Shown here: positions 30,632 through 42,208 of the stretch, piece by piece | Position numbering within the stretch: position 1 is the stretch's first letter | Layout of the letters: each line of letters begins with the position of its first letter | Assembly: GCA_011316305.1 (NCBI GenBank) | Contig: SAUG01000021.1 | Location: 620,001-684,000, forward strand | Length of the DNA stretch: 64,000 bases | Source of the DNA: Rusavskia elegans | Lineage: Eukaryota; Ascomycota; Lecanoromycetes; Teloschistales; Teloschistaceae | Direction of reading: 5' to 3' | Translations under genes and position numbers: made by a program | Notes under the pieces: generated by a model | Told to the model about the DNA's origin: nothing | Database searches by the model: none | What the model saw: only the letters and a program-made list of their open reading frames with translations

Positions 30632-33600
30632 TCAGCCCTCAGGACCCTCAAGAGCTGCCTCAGCGAGTCGCCCAAGCGTCCAGATCTCATCCTCCCCTCT
30701 TTCACTCATGAAGCGCCTGACAGCTTTCGAACCGCCATGGGCTGGCTCCCGCTCTTTGTAGACAAGTGCCCTTTCGAGGCCTGAAAGGCCTTTCTCAGCT
30801 CCAGGTTTAGGGGTCCAGTCATCGACGTGCTTCTCGTGTGTTCCATTCGCTTTAATGTCCTGTTCATTTGCATCTTTCTGCCACAGTCCATTACGCCAAC
30901 AGAAGCGCATGAAAGCAGTCCAGTAAGCATCTTGCTCCAGGACCCATGGGTTTCCAATGACAATAAGGCCTTGTTTTGCGCGTGTTATCGCAACATTGAA
31001 CTTTTTAGGTTCATTCACAACCCCCATCCCTTTGATCGCATCTTCGTTGAGGAATCGATCTCGTGTGCGCGTCGTGCAAAGAATGACGAAGCGGCTTTCC
31101 AAGCCCTGGAAAGCATCCATGGGCCCAACGTTAAGACCCCACAGCCCAGCATTCCTAGCAGTCTTTCTCAAAAGATTGACCTGAGCCCTGAAAGGTGACA
31201 TGATACAGATTTCTTTCTGCTCCTCGATGAATCCTGATCCTAGCAAATCCACCGCGTAGGAGATTGCCTTGTCCGCCTCTCGGACGTTGTACCATCCACC
31301 GCCCACTGTTTGAATGTTTTCGCAGTCATCAACGCCGCCGTTACAGGCAAATAGGACAGGCCACCGCCTACCACACCAAGTCTCCCAGGACTCAAGCTCA
31401 TCTGTATCTGATGCTTCGGGTATCAAGGTATCGGCGTAGAAGAGAGCTGAAGGAATAGCAAGGATGGCAGGGTGAGAGCGATAATTCCGCGTTAGGTTGA
31501 CAAACGGAGGACGTAGCATCTGCTCGAATGGTCCCAGTCGGCGGTAACTCTGGCGTGCTTGAGGATGGCTGGCAAATATCTTCTCATTCGATAGCCGCTC
31601 GAACATCGATATATGGAGGGTCGTAGATGAGTTGTAGATTCGTGGGCCAAGTTGATACTGGTCACCTGCCATCACGAAAATTGGATTGGGTTTGGTGTTG
31701 CACGAGGTTGGAGGTGCTACCACTGAGATTGGTATCAGCATTTCGGGCTCAGTGGCCTGAGCGGCCTCGTCGACTATAAGCGCGGCCCAGTGTAAAAGGA
31801 GGTTCCTTGCATCTCGGTGTTTGGGTGCAAGCTGAGGATGTAACATATCCAGTGTGTTATTCTCCAGAGCGACCAAATCGCTGTTTGTAACTCGAGCTTG
31901 AACAAGTACATCAGCTGCTCGACAGGTGGCTATAACAATTTTGCAAGACATCAACTCCGTCAAAGGCGGCAGATGGAAGATATCGGACTGCACGTAGCAA
32001 TAGGGTAGCAACTCTTGTGGGACTTCGGCAAAAGTGCGCGAGAAGTCATTCAGGCGGAACATGACTTTGGGCTCAAAATGACTTCGCAAGCGAAGAGCCA
32101 GGGTGTCCGCAGCCGAGTCCGAGGGCGCACAAACCAAGATAGCACCCTCATTCTCAGGATCAAAGGCCATTTGCGTTACTATCTCGACCATTGTCTTTGT
32201 TTTCCCGGTACCAGGGGGACCGTTAACGAGGAACGGGACATTACCATAGGATCTTGCGAGTACACTATCCACGGCTTTCTGCTCGCCAGTCAGCAAAACC
32301 GCTGCGATGTATTGATGGCGTGCAGCGAATTACCTTCTGCTCGTGATTGAGACATCTATCAAACCAGCTTCTCCTGAAGATGCCTTGCGGAAGGGATCTT
32401 TGCATCACGCCATCAGATTCTTCAGGAAACAGCATACGACGAAGCCAGGTTCGATTACTGTATTGGATACGGGCATCGAGCGGTATCTTCAGTGGCGGTC
32501 TATGGAATTGTGACCTTGGCTCCTCTACCATTGGGCTTCTTGCAGGGGTCCCGATAGCACCAAAGTAATCCTGTCGAGCTACAGTTGGAATCTTCATAGG
32601 AGATTTGACCGTCCCAAAATCGTCTTGTCTCGCACGGATTGGTGGGCTTTTGATTGGCGTTCCAATGGGACCAAAGTCGTGTTCGGCTGACGAACCAGAA
32701 TCTGCTGGTGTTTGGCTTGCGGAAGCGAGTATGCTAGGATGCTGTTGGGAAGCTTTCAGTGCTGCCGCCATGTCACCTACAGCTCTTTGGAGACTCTTAA
32801 TCCAGCGTGTTTGAACAATGAAGGATATGTTGCATTTCAACAAGTGCGGAGTAAACCCATTGATCCTTAGATGGAGAATTTCCTTCGGTCTATGGATTGC
32901 CACGACAACGGCACTGATCTGGAAGCCAGTCGAACCAGAAGCAGGGGCGGCGAGAGGAAGCTTCGTGGAAGGGTCCATGACCAACTGCCGTACCATAATG
33001 TTGTCACCGAATGCCACTCTAGGTGCATTCTCGAGAAGACCAGGGACATGGAGACTGTATATTTCTAGAGCACGGTCGACAACATCGAGCTGGGCCCCAA
33101 ACATGTCGTATGTTCTAATCTCAGGAACCTGAGCTTCAAGGTCAAGCACCAAACAGTCGGACTGATGCTGACCATAATTGTCGGCTTGAAGATTTGTTAT
33201 AGAATCCACCGGAGAAGCACCATCATACGTCGGTACCTGCAGAGAAGACAGTGGAGGAAGGAGCAGCGAGCCCGCAAAGGTGGCCGTATAAGCAATAAAG
33301 TCGATTGCAGGCACGGGATTGCTAGTAAGGAGTATTGCTGGGGATGCATTCACGGCAAGAAATGCCTCAGGAACATAGACATGGGCATAGATGTCCGGAT
33401 TCCAGCGCGGGTGTAGGTCCTGAAGGTTGCTAGATATCTTGGAGACTTTGGATTCATCAAGGGAGCTAACTGACGACAGGAGCTCCGTTGCCGTCTTTGT
33501 TTGAGCTTTTCCCACAACATTTTCCAATGATCTCAGACTTAGACTCGTTCTCTTTGGCGTGGCTTTCTCGCGGCCCGGCTTTGTAGCCTTTACACTTGAC

Positions 33601-33881
33601 TTGGTTCCTTTAGATGACTGCGCCTTCTTTTCGGAACTCTTCCCTGATGGTTTTGGTTGCAATTTCGGGATCGAAACGTGTGGAACAGCAGCTGGAGGCC
33701 GACAGGGTGTCGTATCATCCGCTGTACCGTTGTTCGGAGCTGGTAAGTGGATGGCTTGCCCGGTTGACGGATCGGTAAGCGTAATCTTGGTGGTGCTCTT
33801 TGGCTTTTGAAAAAGCACAGGCTTTGAAGGAGGCCTCTCCATTCTAACCAAGCTCTTTGCTACTACTTCCTCATTGCGCAT
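30632..33881 (-). CDS. UPF1/MOV10-like superfamily 1 helicase
   Basis: Exons 32334..33881 and 30632..32278, 1064 aa, joined across a 55-nt intron (GTAATT, TTGCTGAC, GAGCAG) that restores LNHEQKKAVDSVL. The C-terminal half is a complete SF1 helicase: Walker A VNGPPGTGKTKT (near residue 535), Walker B LIVDEAAQATEPE (about 690), NLTRNYRSHP, GPMDAFQGLESRFVILCTTR and FNVAITRAKQGLIVIGN. The motif set matches UPF1-like RNA helicases, closest in feel to MOV10/SDE3, which act in RNA silencing and RNP remodelling. The N-terminal half is less conserved: a disordered basic region (KSSEKKAQSSKGTKSSVKAT), then an ordered block with DIYAHVYVPEAFLAVNAS and LEIYSLHVPGLLENAP. No CH zinc domain of true UPF1 is seen. 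Role in silencing is inference. Confidence 0.85.
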
Positions 33882-35140
33882 GAGTTTACCTCAACTGTGT
33901 ATCTTGTATAAAAGGATTGACGTCTAAAAGCAGCAAGAACAAGCGACTGCACATCAGGTCAGGCGAACCAGGCTTACTGTATACTTTGCAGCGTCTGTCT
34001 GGTTCCTCTAATGACAGAAGAGAAGCTGCAATCAAGCGAATCAAGCAAGTATTAGACAAGAAAAGAAAATGCAGATAAGATACCTGGCTAGCTCACGGTT
34101 GGCGTCACACAAACTCCAGATGGATCTATAAGCGCCTAGCGCGTCTATTGAGTGATGTCCAAGCGCCAGGGGTCTCACGACACTCGGACCCCTCTCGATC
34201 TTCATTGTTCGAGACTTGACTCCAACAGCAGTTGCACTCTGTACTCAGAGGGTTTGTGCTCCGCGACGATGTAACCTCATCAGAGCGTCTTCTACTGTAG
34301 CGATCGAAGCATCTTGATGGACCATGATCACGCCAAGCTATGGTGAATCAATTGTGACGTTTCATTGCTTAGTCTTCGCTTTGAGCCTGCCTAAGCGGGA
34401 TCCTGTCTCCGCGTAACCAAAGTCATTCGACGACTGTTGCTTCATCGAGACCTCGATATGCAGGACACTCGGTCACAGAACGACCTTCCCCCAATGTTTC
34501 TGCGGGATGCACATTCTTTGCAGATATTCTCACAAAAGCGACTGCTTCTGTTTGGCCGGCCACTCTTGCACTTGTTCACAGTCTTGCGTGAATATCTGAT
34601 GTAAGGTACTCTTGTATGTGAAGCCACATGACAGACGGGATAAGGCACATGATGATACCCATCTCGGCCTGTCGAAGCTCGGTACATGCAAGGTCCAAAG
34701 TTAGGGCCGAATCGAGCTGACCGCTACTGGGTGAGTGAAGTCAACAGGACCGTCATATCAACAATGAAACCATCGTACCTCTTCACCAAATCTCAAACGA
34801 GACATTGCCTTGGCGTTCCCACTTGCGTGGCATACAAATACTGATGACTCCAACCCATTTCTTCCTTCTTCCTACAATGTACTTGTCCCTCATTTGAACC
34901 CATCTGCCTCGTGTCATTGTTTGCATTCCATTGTTGGTGGCTCACATCACTCATCACATCAGCATTTTTTGGGTCGCTTGACTCGATCCAGCCTCTCATC
35001 AGACTTGAAGAGTCACACCTTCGTTTAAAAGCACGGAATCCGAGCTGAGAACCTCACCCTCTATCAACCTCACACATACTGCCTCTCATCTGTCGAGTAA
35101 GAAAACAAAGTTCATCCAACTCAAACCCATCTTCGATCAG
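33882..35140. promoter_or_regulatory. Divergent intergenic region between helicase and YCRKHYQR protein
   Basis: About 1.26 kb between div­ergent genes. A perfect 7-base stem AGGGGTC/GACCCCT lies near 34165-34195. A minus-strand frame at 34442..34687 is Cys-rich (FCENICKECASRRN) and might be a small exon, but it has no good splice partner. 34960-35140 is the presumed leader of the downstream gene. Confidence 0.35.
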
Positions 35141-36373
35141 ATGCCCCACATGTCTTCTCCATCCACCGACCTTTCTTTCTCCAAACACAACCTGCCCCTG
35201 CGTCATGACCATCGTCAGCAAAAGATCTCCGTGGAACAGATGGACTCCGATATGTCTGTCAAGACCCAGTCCACCCAAGCCTCCTCGACCCCACCCACAA
35301 TCTACGATGATCTTCACAATTCATTGCCAGAAGACGACGTCGAGGACGACGTGAAAGACCAAGAAGCGGACTCCTTATCCGATTCTGATAACGAACAGAA
35401 GAAGAAAGAAATCATCATCGATCCCATCTGCGCTGGCGAAGCCGACGGCCAATGCACGCTCAACTCGGGTGACCATCGCAAGGTCACCTCACATGTCTTC
35501 GGCCGGAACAAGCGCGAGACCCACCAGATTCCAGAAGAGTGCTGGATTAAATACTGCCGCAAACACTACCAACGCCAGAAGTACCGGTGCCCGGCCGACT
35601 GGTTCGAGACCCAGCTCCTTCTCGTCGATGGTCAGCTCGACCGACTCGAAGCTTGGGGCGGCGTTATTGATTGGACCATCCAGCTCCGCAAGAAGGAGAG
35701 AGAGAATGTGGACAAGGAGAACCATCATCAAGCCATCCATGGCTCCCTTCCCGATGGCCCTCTCTCCCGAGAGCGCTTCCTCTTACCATACCTTGGGCCA
35801 AACAAGACCTTTGCAGAGGTCCGTGCGGTAGTGGATGTTATAAACAAGGAGTGCGACGATACCCAGAATCTCACCCTTCCTTCATTCGAATTCCTCCCGC
35901 GCATCGATGAACGTCGCAACCCCCGCCCCCGCCGCGGTGTCGCCAGACGTGGCGCTCGTCAGTCAGTGCAGCGTACTCCTGCAGCTCCATCCACCTTCCG
36001 CCTCACAACCGACGGATCTGGACAGCTTACGAAGGTCGAAACGAAGCCGCGTCAGACCTCCGGTACCGGCTACGCCTTAGCCAAACAACGTACGCTGGCT
36101 AAGAAGCGTTCATCGTCGGCCTTGAATGTTGATCAGACTCCTGAGCCCAGTACTCACATCTCGAAGAAGCACAAGTCCAGCTTCCATGCGGTCAACAAGC
36201 AGACTCCACCCCCTTCCGATAATGATGACAAAAAGGTGGTTGGTGACGAAGTCCAACACCTGGTTGAGAACCCGGGGTCGTCCGTGTCCGACGACAAGAG
36301 AAAGAACGATATCATGGTCAGCACCCAATTTCCACGCCCTGTCAAGCGTCATCGCCGATCCCGCTCCTTATAA
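35141..36373 (+). CDS. Conserved fungal protein with YCRKHYQR-type domain
   Basis: Single exon, 410 aa. The N-terminal ~100 residues are acidic and Ser-rich (LPEDDVEDDVKDQEADSLSD). Residues about 105-185 form the conserved core: HVFGRNKRETHQIPEECWIK, YCRKHYQRQKYRCPADWFET, QLLLVDGQLDRLEAWGGVI, followed by WTIQLRKKERENV. This FGRNK..T..IP..W...CRKHYQR..YR pattern recurs in many fungal proteins of unknown function. The C-terminal part is basic and disordered with RRGVARRGARQS, KKRSSSALNV and a final PVKRHRRSRSL, pointing to a nuclear location. A regulatory role is plausible but unproven. The start is the first ATG; MSSPSTDLSF three codons later is equivalent. Confidence 0.78.
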   Translation: MPHMSSPSTDLSFSKHNLPLRHDHRQQKISVEQMDSDMSVKTQSTQASSTPPTIYDDLHNSLPEDDVEDDVKDQEADSLSDSDNEQKKKEIIIDPICAGEADGQCTLNSGDHRKVTSHVFGRNKRETHQIPEECWIKYCRKHYQRQKYRCPADWFETQLLLVDGQLDRLEAWGGVIDWTIQLRKKERENVDKENHHQAIHGSLPDGPLSRERFLLPYLGPNKTFAEVRAVVDVINKECDDTQNLTLPSFEFLPRIDERRNPRPRRGVARRGARQSVQRTPAAPSTFRLTTDGSGQLTKVETKPRQTSGTGYALAKQRTLAKKRSSSALNVDQTPEPSTHISKKHKSSFHAVNKQTPPPSDNDDKKVVGDEVQHLVENPGSSVSDDKRKNDIMVSTQFPRPVKRHRRSRSL

Positions 36374-37603
36374 AGGCTTCTCGAGGAACACGAGCATGCG
36401 ACTAATGAATTAGTCATGATACGGGCTTGGTTCACCGATGATGGATAGCACTTGCTCCATCTTCTGTGAAGGAGATGAGAGTCCAAAATAGCGATCAACA
36501 ACACAATATGGATATTTGTTCTGGCGGGCATGCCTTGCTCCACGGAGAGATCCGAATGACTGGCAGCTTGCTTCAAATTGCACACTCATCATATTGCTTA
36601 CCCTTTCTTCACTTCTTTCAAGCACACTTTGCAGAATCATGTATTTCCCCCCTCTTCTTCTGTTGCTCTGCTGGCGGAGCAGAGCCTCTCTACCCCATTT
36701 TGCAAGTTGGTGGCACACCTTCCACCATGGCACACGAATGGATAGTCTGATCATGATGTTGGTTTGGCGGCTGGATACCCCAAGTGTGTGCTTCTCATAG
36801 ATAGATCAGCTAGCATGTACATAGGTCGGAAGAAATGAATGCGAGTGCTTTCATGAAAGTCCTCTACTAATCGTCCGCCTAATTTGAGTGGTGATCGCGG
36901 TGACTAACGCATACAACACCCAAAGTTTTGATTAATGAGTGGCATCTAATATTACCACTATCTTAATGACCAGCCCATGTACATCGACAACTAGCTGTAG
37001 AGCAATTGGTACCCTTCCTGTAGTCATACGAAGCGAACGAGATGGAGAACCCTGCAAGGAAATTGCAACAAACGAATAACAGAGATATCATAAGCTCTAG
37101 ACTCCCAACGCCATAGATCTTCAACGCCGTTACTCCTACAATCTCGACAGCTCTGTGCAAGTACTCTGACAAGCGGTCCCTAACAGTCGTCCCTCAAAGA
37201 GCAGTCTGCCAACCAAAGGTCTAGGACACTACGATGGCTCGTGGAAACTTTGCTCCAAAGGACAAGTCTAGTTTCGAGCGAAATTGGGAGGATTCAGAGG
37301 ATGGTGGTGCTTGGCTGTTGGCTTGGGGATTCTTCAGCCCCCTTAAGATCTTTCGCTTTCGAGACTCCGGAGGGTGGAAATGTGTTTTTTTTTTTTTTTT
37401 TGGGCAAAGCCACTTCCTTTGGGGGATCTGGAGCAAGGATACAACATTTTAAGGGACGGTGAAAAATTAGAGTGTGATTGGATGAATCCTTTTGGGTTCT
37501 TGGATTGGAGAATAGAGTAGTCCGAAGATGATTATGATTCTACCAGTCCACAATTGTACTTCTATAGCACAGCCTTACAGGTATACATAGGAATCGGATA
37601 TGC
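36374..37603. other. Intergenic region with an 18-nt T run
   Basis: About 1.2 kb. A homopolymer of about 18 T lies near 37384-37401. A plus-strand frame at 37234 (MARGNFAPKDKSSFERNWED) crosses it and is probably spurious. A minus-strand hydrophobic frame near 36963-37172 has no ATG. No supported gene. Confidence 0.4.
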
Positions 37604-37948
37604 CTAAACCCTAAACGCTCGTCCTATCGCTATCCTTGGCTGTGCCCTTTCTACCAACATCTCCTCCCGACTCTTCACGCACTTCTGCTCATCGTCGCCC
37701 GATTTGCTCCGGTCAATGTAGCCGATGGGTCCGTATATTTGGTTAAGCTCTTCCGTGCCGATTTCCGTCCCTCGGCACCAGTATGGCATCTCATTGGTTT
37801 CGTCGTTGCCGTTGTACAGGATTGTGAATGGGTAGCGGCAGGAGCAGCTGCAGGGGCCTTTTTGGCCGGGGCCGGTTTTGCATTGTTTGTTGGCGAGGGT
37901 GAGGGTGAGGAGGGAGAGAAGAGGGATGAGGAGGGTGGTGAGCTGCAT
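37604..37948 (-). CDS. Small secreted cysteine-rich protein (effector-like)
   Basis: Single exon, 114 aa. The signal peptide MQLTTLLIPLLSLLTLTLA is probably cut before NKQC. The mature protein of about 95 residues has six Cys (NKQC, GPC, CSCSC pair, YWC, QKC), one cluster being KGPCSCSCRYPFTILYNG. It ends RIAIGRAFRV. No known domain. Size, secretion and even Cys count fit fungal extracellular proteins or effectors; host interaction is inference. Confidence 0.65.
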   Translation of the reverse strand: MQLTTLLIPLLSLLTLTLANKQCKTGPGQKGPCSCSCRYPFTILYNGNDETNEMPYWCRGTEIGTEELNQIYGPIGYIDRSKSGDDEQKCVKSREEMLVERAQPRIAIGRAFRV

Positions 37949-38451
37949 TGTTTGCAGTTGGGGTGGGTTGACGGGTGTGAAGTCCTGAGGTAATGGGTCT
38001 CTGGAGGGTTTATAGTAGGTATATGGGTGGCTTGGTTTTTGGATTCCTTATTAAGTGTGGCAGTCATTGGATTGGATACTGTTGCTGTGAAAGAAAAGAA
38101 GAGCGGCCATGCTGAGTATATATCTTGTTTGGTAGTTGGATCCGGTGTTTTCTGTTCACTCAGCCATGATCATCCTGCGTATTGGCAAAGGAAGATTGGA
38201 TGCTGTAGTTTGCGGTATGATAGGACTGTATGGGCTTGCACTGGCAGCGAGGTGGCTAGAAAGTCACAGCCGAAAAGGATGGGGATGAGGACTGCGCCTT
38301 TGTAACTTCGTCGTCGGAGGTTTGCCCTAGCCCTAAAGCCTTGGCGTTCAATGCGCTTGATCTGGATACCTTCTTCAAGAAGAGAAGTAGACGGGGTGAG
38401 AAGGTGAGGAGAGATTCAAACAGTCAAGGTGCCAGCGCTCTAACAATCGTT
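37949..38451. promoter_or_regulatory. Divergent promoter region of small secreted protein and rrp4
   Basis: About 500 bases between divergent starts. The frame of rrp4 stays open upstream of its ATG but without another ATG. No specific site was recognised. Confidence 0.3.
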
Positions 38452-39584
38452 ATGACCTTTTTGATCCAGGCTCCGGCTGCTCCTCCAAAACCGAATGAGC
38501 GGGCATCTCCAGGCTCAGACACATCAATAGATTCCGACGGGGAGCTCAACGCTGTCCGCTCCGCCAAACGTAACAAACATGCAGCTGTCATCACACCCGG
38601 AGAGGTCGTGACGGACGATCCACAATGGATGAGGTGCGGATCAAATTATAATATAGTTCCTGCCTGTCGACGTCTCAGTGGCTAACGAATTCTTATAGAG
38701 GTCATGGCACAGCAGCTGCCCCCGGTTCTACAGCAATCCTAGCCACCGTAGCCGGCACCCTTTTGCGCACCAACAAGCTCCTATCCGTTCAACCGCTTCG
38801 TGCTCGCTATACCCCTGAAATTGGAGACTTGGTAGTCGGTCGAATCGTGTCTGTCGAGACCAAAAGGTGGAAAGTCGATGTCTCCGCTCCCTTGCTCGCA
38901 CATCTTCCACTGTCCGCTATCAATCTTCCCGGAGGCATTCTACGGAAGAGAACCAGTACGGATGAGCTGGCTATCAGAACCTTCTTCAGTGAAGGCGACC
39001 TGCTGGTTGCAGAGGTCCAGAGCGTTTATCAAGATGGGGCCGCAAGTCTACACACCAGAAGCTTGCGGTATGGTAAGCTTCGGAACGGAGTCTTCATACG
39101 CGTTAGCGGTACCGGAGGCGGTGGGGGTGTCGTTCGAGCCAGGCGCCAAGTCTGGACCATCAATACGGCCAACGGAGGTGGAGATGTCGATGTAGTCCTG
39201 GGTGTGAATGGATACATCTGGGTCTGCAAGCATAGCCGCGGTGAGCTTGTCGCTTCGTCTGAGGAGGCAAAGAAAATGAACGAGATTACCAGGATGGAGG
39301 AAGCTGTGAACGAGAGCATGTACTCGAATCGAAACGACGAGATACCCCCTCAGACTCGGAGAGAGATCGCCAGGTTGACCGGATGTGTCAAAGCACTTGT
39401 CGAGAACGGCATCAGAGTTGATGAAGAGATGGTCATGGCAGCTTATCACGCGAGCCTGGATTCTGACGGCGACGACGTACATATGACGATGCACTATGAT
39501 GAAGGTCAGGAGGCTGACGAGTATTTGGGAGGATCAAGGGGTTCGAGAGTTGTAGCAGCTGCTGTGGAAGCTGCGAAAGGTTGA
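38452..39584 (+). CDS. rrp4: Exosome RNA-binding subunit Rrp4
   Basis: Exons 38452..38633 and 38699..39584, 355 aa (yeast Rrp4 is 359). The 65-nt intron (GTGCGG, GCTAAC, TTATAG) joins DDPQWMR to [20 protein letters not shown]. Rrp4 is a cap subunit of the RNA exosome and feeds RNA to the 3'-5' exonuclease. Seen: the N-terminal [19 protein letters not shown], an S1 domain from about residue 100 ([20 protein letters not shown]), then [12 protein letters not shown] and a KH domain with [11 protein letters not shown] near 229. The start [12 protein letters not shown] is the first ATG and matches the usual short hydrophobic opening. Confidence 0.93.
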
Positions 39585-42208
39585 ACGTATCATGATTTCG
39601 TGAATCCCGAGATCGAAACGGGGTGCGTCTATCCTTGGGTCCGACCGGAAGTGCATCCTTTCTGCACTGACAGCAATCGTCGAGTACGATGGAATCGAGG
39701 TACCGATGGCTCCCTCCCTCACTGCGTGGGACACTGCACACACCGACTCAACCCTGTTGTGAGTAATGAATGACATCTTCATGATTAACGCTCTCCGCGT
39801 TCAACTTCACGGATGGCGCTGTCATCAACGATCGCTACAGTGTCTTCTGCTTCACACCCTTTCGTCACATCGTCGCTCCAGCTCCGACGTTAAAAGGAAC
39901 GGCTATCTCGAAATGTCGGATCTCTCTACTTCACCTCAAAGAGCTGCTAAGGAGAGGTGCCGATCGCGAAGTGACCACAAGGTTATAGTCGGCGAAAAGA
40001 GGCATTTCGGCTCCTACAACCCGACCACGTCATGACCACTTCTCACCGCTCGAGCTTTGTCCAGAATGAAGTCTCGAGGTCACGAAGTGCTCATGCTGGA
40101 ACCAAAAGTCCTTGTTCTTAATGCCGGCTACGAACCCAGTCAACTGGCCATACACCTCGGAAGCAAAGATCTCCACATTCGAGCTATGGACAATGATTGA
40201 CGGTGCTGTTTTATGGATACAGCAAGTCATTTTGAAGGCAGCAGGCACAGAGATTGCGTGATAACTGTTTTGAGAAACTATCACAACCCGGACGGTATCG
40301 TCAATGTTGAGTGACACACGTACCGAATCACTCACAGTACCTGGCCAATGACGTTGCAAACTCAATGGCCTTCAACCCAGTCCAAAGCTCAACGTTCAAT
40401 ACCTCACTGTTGGCTGCGCGGCTATCCTTTCGGCTGCCTGCGGATTGATGTGACATGAAGAATCTGGCTGGGCAGAGGCAACACGTATTTTAGTAGACGA
40501 AGGCATACTGGACAAAGCTCCAGTGTGAGAGCTACGATCATTGAGATAATTTGGGGAATTATAACCCCAGACTTGAATATGACCACGGACCAGATCCAGG
40601 CTTTTTGGATGAGAAAATGGCTCATCAGAAGGGCGTGCCGAAGCTGATATTGCTCCTGTGACAGTGCTCGAGAAGAGAAATATCAGATATTGAAGACGTT
40701 CTGAATGAGTACGCTTCATCCAAGAGGGCCTTAAAGACTGGAGATCATAAGGCCTCACATCCAGGACGTGGGTCGGCTCGTGGGACTCGGGATCTGCAGT
40801 CCTGGAACTGGGCCCACTTCATCGAGAAATAGGATTGGCCGTGGATCTCCACCCTCTCTCTGGATCTGCGGATGTGATTTCTGGGTGTATCTATCAAACG
40901 AGAGGTCTACTCACTGAAGAAGTGCGGCGACTAAGCAGTCAAATGCAGGTTTATCATCTGCGAAGGCTCTAAGTAGTGTTACCCGTACGGTGAAAAGTTC
41001 AGTGTGAGAGCCAGAGACGTTATTCTGCTTAAACACAAGGCCCCATTGGCGGATCAGCAACACTACATAGTTGGTTAGTTAATCACGACTAAATCTTCCG
41101 TCTGGGTTATCATCCTAATAAACGTCAAGACTCACATTCGCTGTAACAGCCAAATGGAATATAATCTCGATTTGGAGCCGATGGATGCAGTAACCATCTA
41201 ATTTCCACTCTGATTTTCATCGATCGGATTTCTGTGCATGGAATCTTTTTAAGGGATAATGAGTTTGTTTCAAAGGCAGACAGACGCCTGCTTCAAACGC
41301 TTCACAGACCCGATCAACTACCAGCACGAGAACGCGTGCTTCCTATAGGCATACAGCCTGGACAATGGATTCGATCCACCGCCGAGATACATCCTCCTTG
41401 TCCTTCTTCGCTCCCTCTGCCTCTCTCTCCCTCACTCACCCACTTACCTCCTCACGCTACGTTCCGTGCCATTCTCACCCCAGTACGCCCACCTAACCGG
41501 CAGACAACATTGTTCTGTGGGTGGTGCATACAAATTTTGCGAGTTTGCTACGTACGAATACGTATGCGTGTTTTGTAGGCTTGGAACGGCAAGTAGATAT
41601 TCGAATTACACTAGCATGAGTACAAGAGCGTCATGGAGGCTCCTTATAAGGACTAGCGAACTCCCTAGGGCTCAATGAGCCTGCCTGTCATCCGGAAAGA
41701 TTACCCATTTACAGCTATAGGTAACAAGATGGTATGATAGTATGATGGGACGAAGGAGACCGAGAGTATGAGGGGCGACCCTTTGCGAGATAGGAACGAT
41801 ATCCGAGACAATCAATTCATGATGTACACTTTTAATCTCAAGCCCGGTAGCTTCACCAACATCGTTTCCCATATCCTTGGCTTTTTTCAGCTGGTAGCAC
41901 TGGGTTAAATCCCTTGTCTATACGGGACAAGCTCGTTCACGTGTCGTCCGACAAGTCAAAGAGTAATGGGCAGCTAGGTCCTGCCAAGACTATGGCTGGC
42001 CTGATGATGTTGTGTATGATAGGTAACATGGACTGACCAAGAAGATAATGGTACATACCGATGACCTCGCAGACCCACGATAGCAATCTAACGTTTAAAT
42101 GCAACGATCGCTATTTGTGAGACTTTGGACTGCGTTCTTTCCTTGTACGCCAAACCCCAACCGTGTGAATGCAAACGCTTTTCCAGAAGAAGAAAGAAGA
42201 GAGATGAC
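39585..42208. other. Long stretch between rrp4 and spt6 without a firm gene
   Basis: About 2.6 kb. The only plausible coding signals are minus-strand segments in 40030..41220 (listed separately). The 41380-41460 stretch is CT-rich simple sequence. No RNA gene, repeat family or transposon was recognised. Confidence 0.35.
40030..41220 (-). CDS. Candidate unresolved multi-exon gene or pseudogene
   Basis: Several minus-strand segments fit together with canonical splice signals. Exons 41136..41220, 40915..41062 and 40745..40865 (introns GTGAGT...TGTAG and GTGAGT...CCGCAG) give 117 aa, starting MKIRVEIRWLLHPSAPNRDY and including LRAFADDKPAFDCLVAALLQ. After the TGA at 40745..40747 the same frame continues for about 40 codons (SPVFKALLDEAYSFRTSSIS). 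Further on, a segment ending near 40340 (VLNVELWTGLKAIEFATSLA) meets a GTGAGT donor and joins an open segment to 40030 (FVAGIKNKDFWFQHEHFVTS). Alternative frames also look open, so this may be chance. No family is recognised. Confidence 0.28.

Noticed and set aside
34165..34195. Perfect 7-bp inverted repeat
   Set aside because: A stem this short is expected by chance in 64 kb.
34442..34687. Cys-rich minus-strand frame of 81 codons
   Set aside because: Suggestive FCENICKEC text but no signal peptide, no splice partner and no family; kept only as a note.
37234..37462. Small plus-strand proteins crossing the T18 run
   Set aside because: The poly-Phe comes from a homopolymer; no other support.
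41960..42010. Possible fifth copy of the dispersed repeat (TATGGCTGGCCTGATG)
   Set aside because: Only one short block matches; order and flanks of the repeat are absent.
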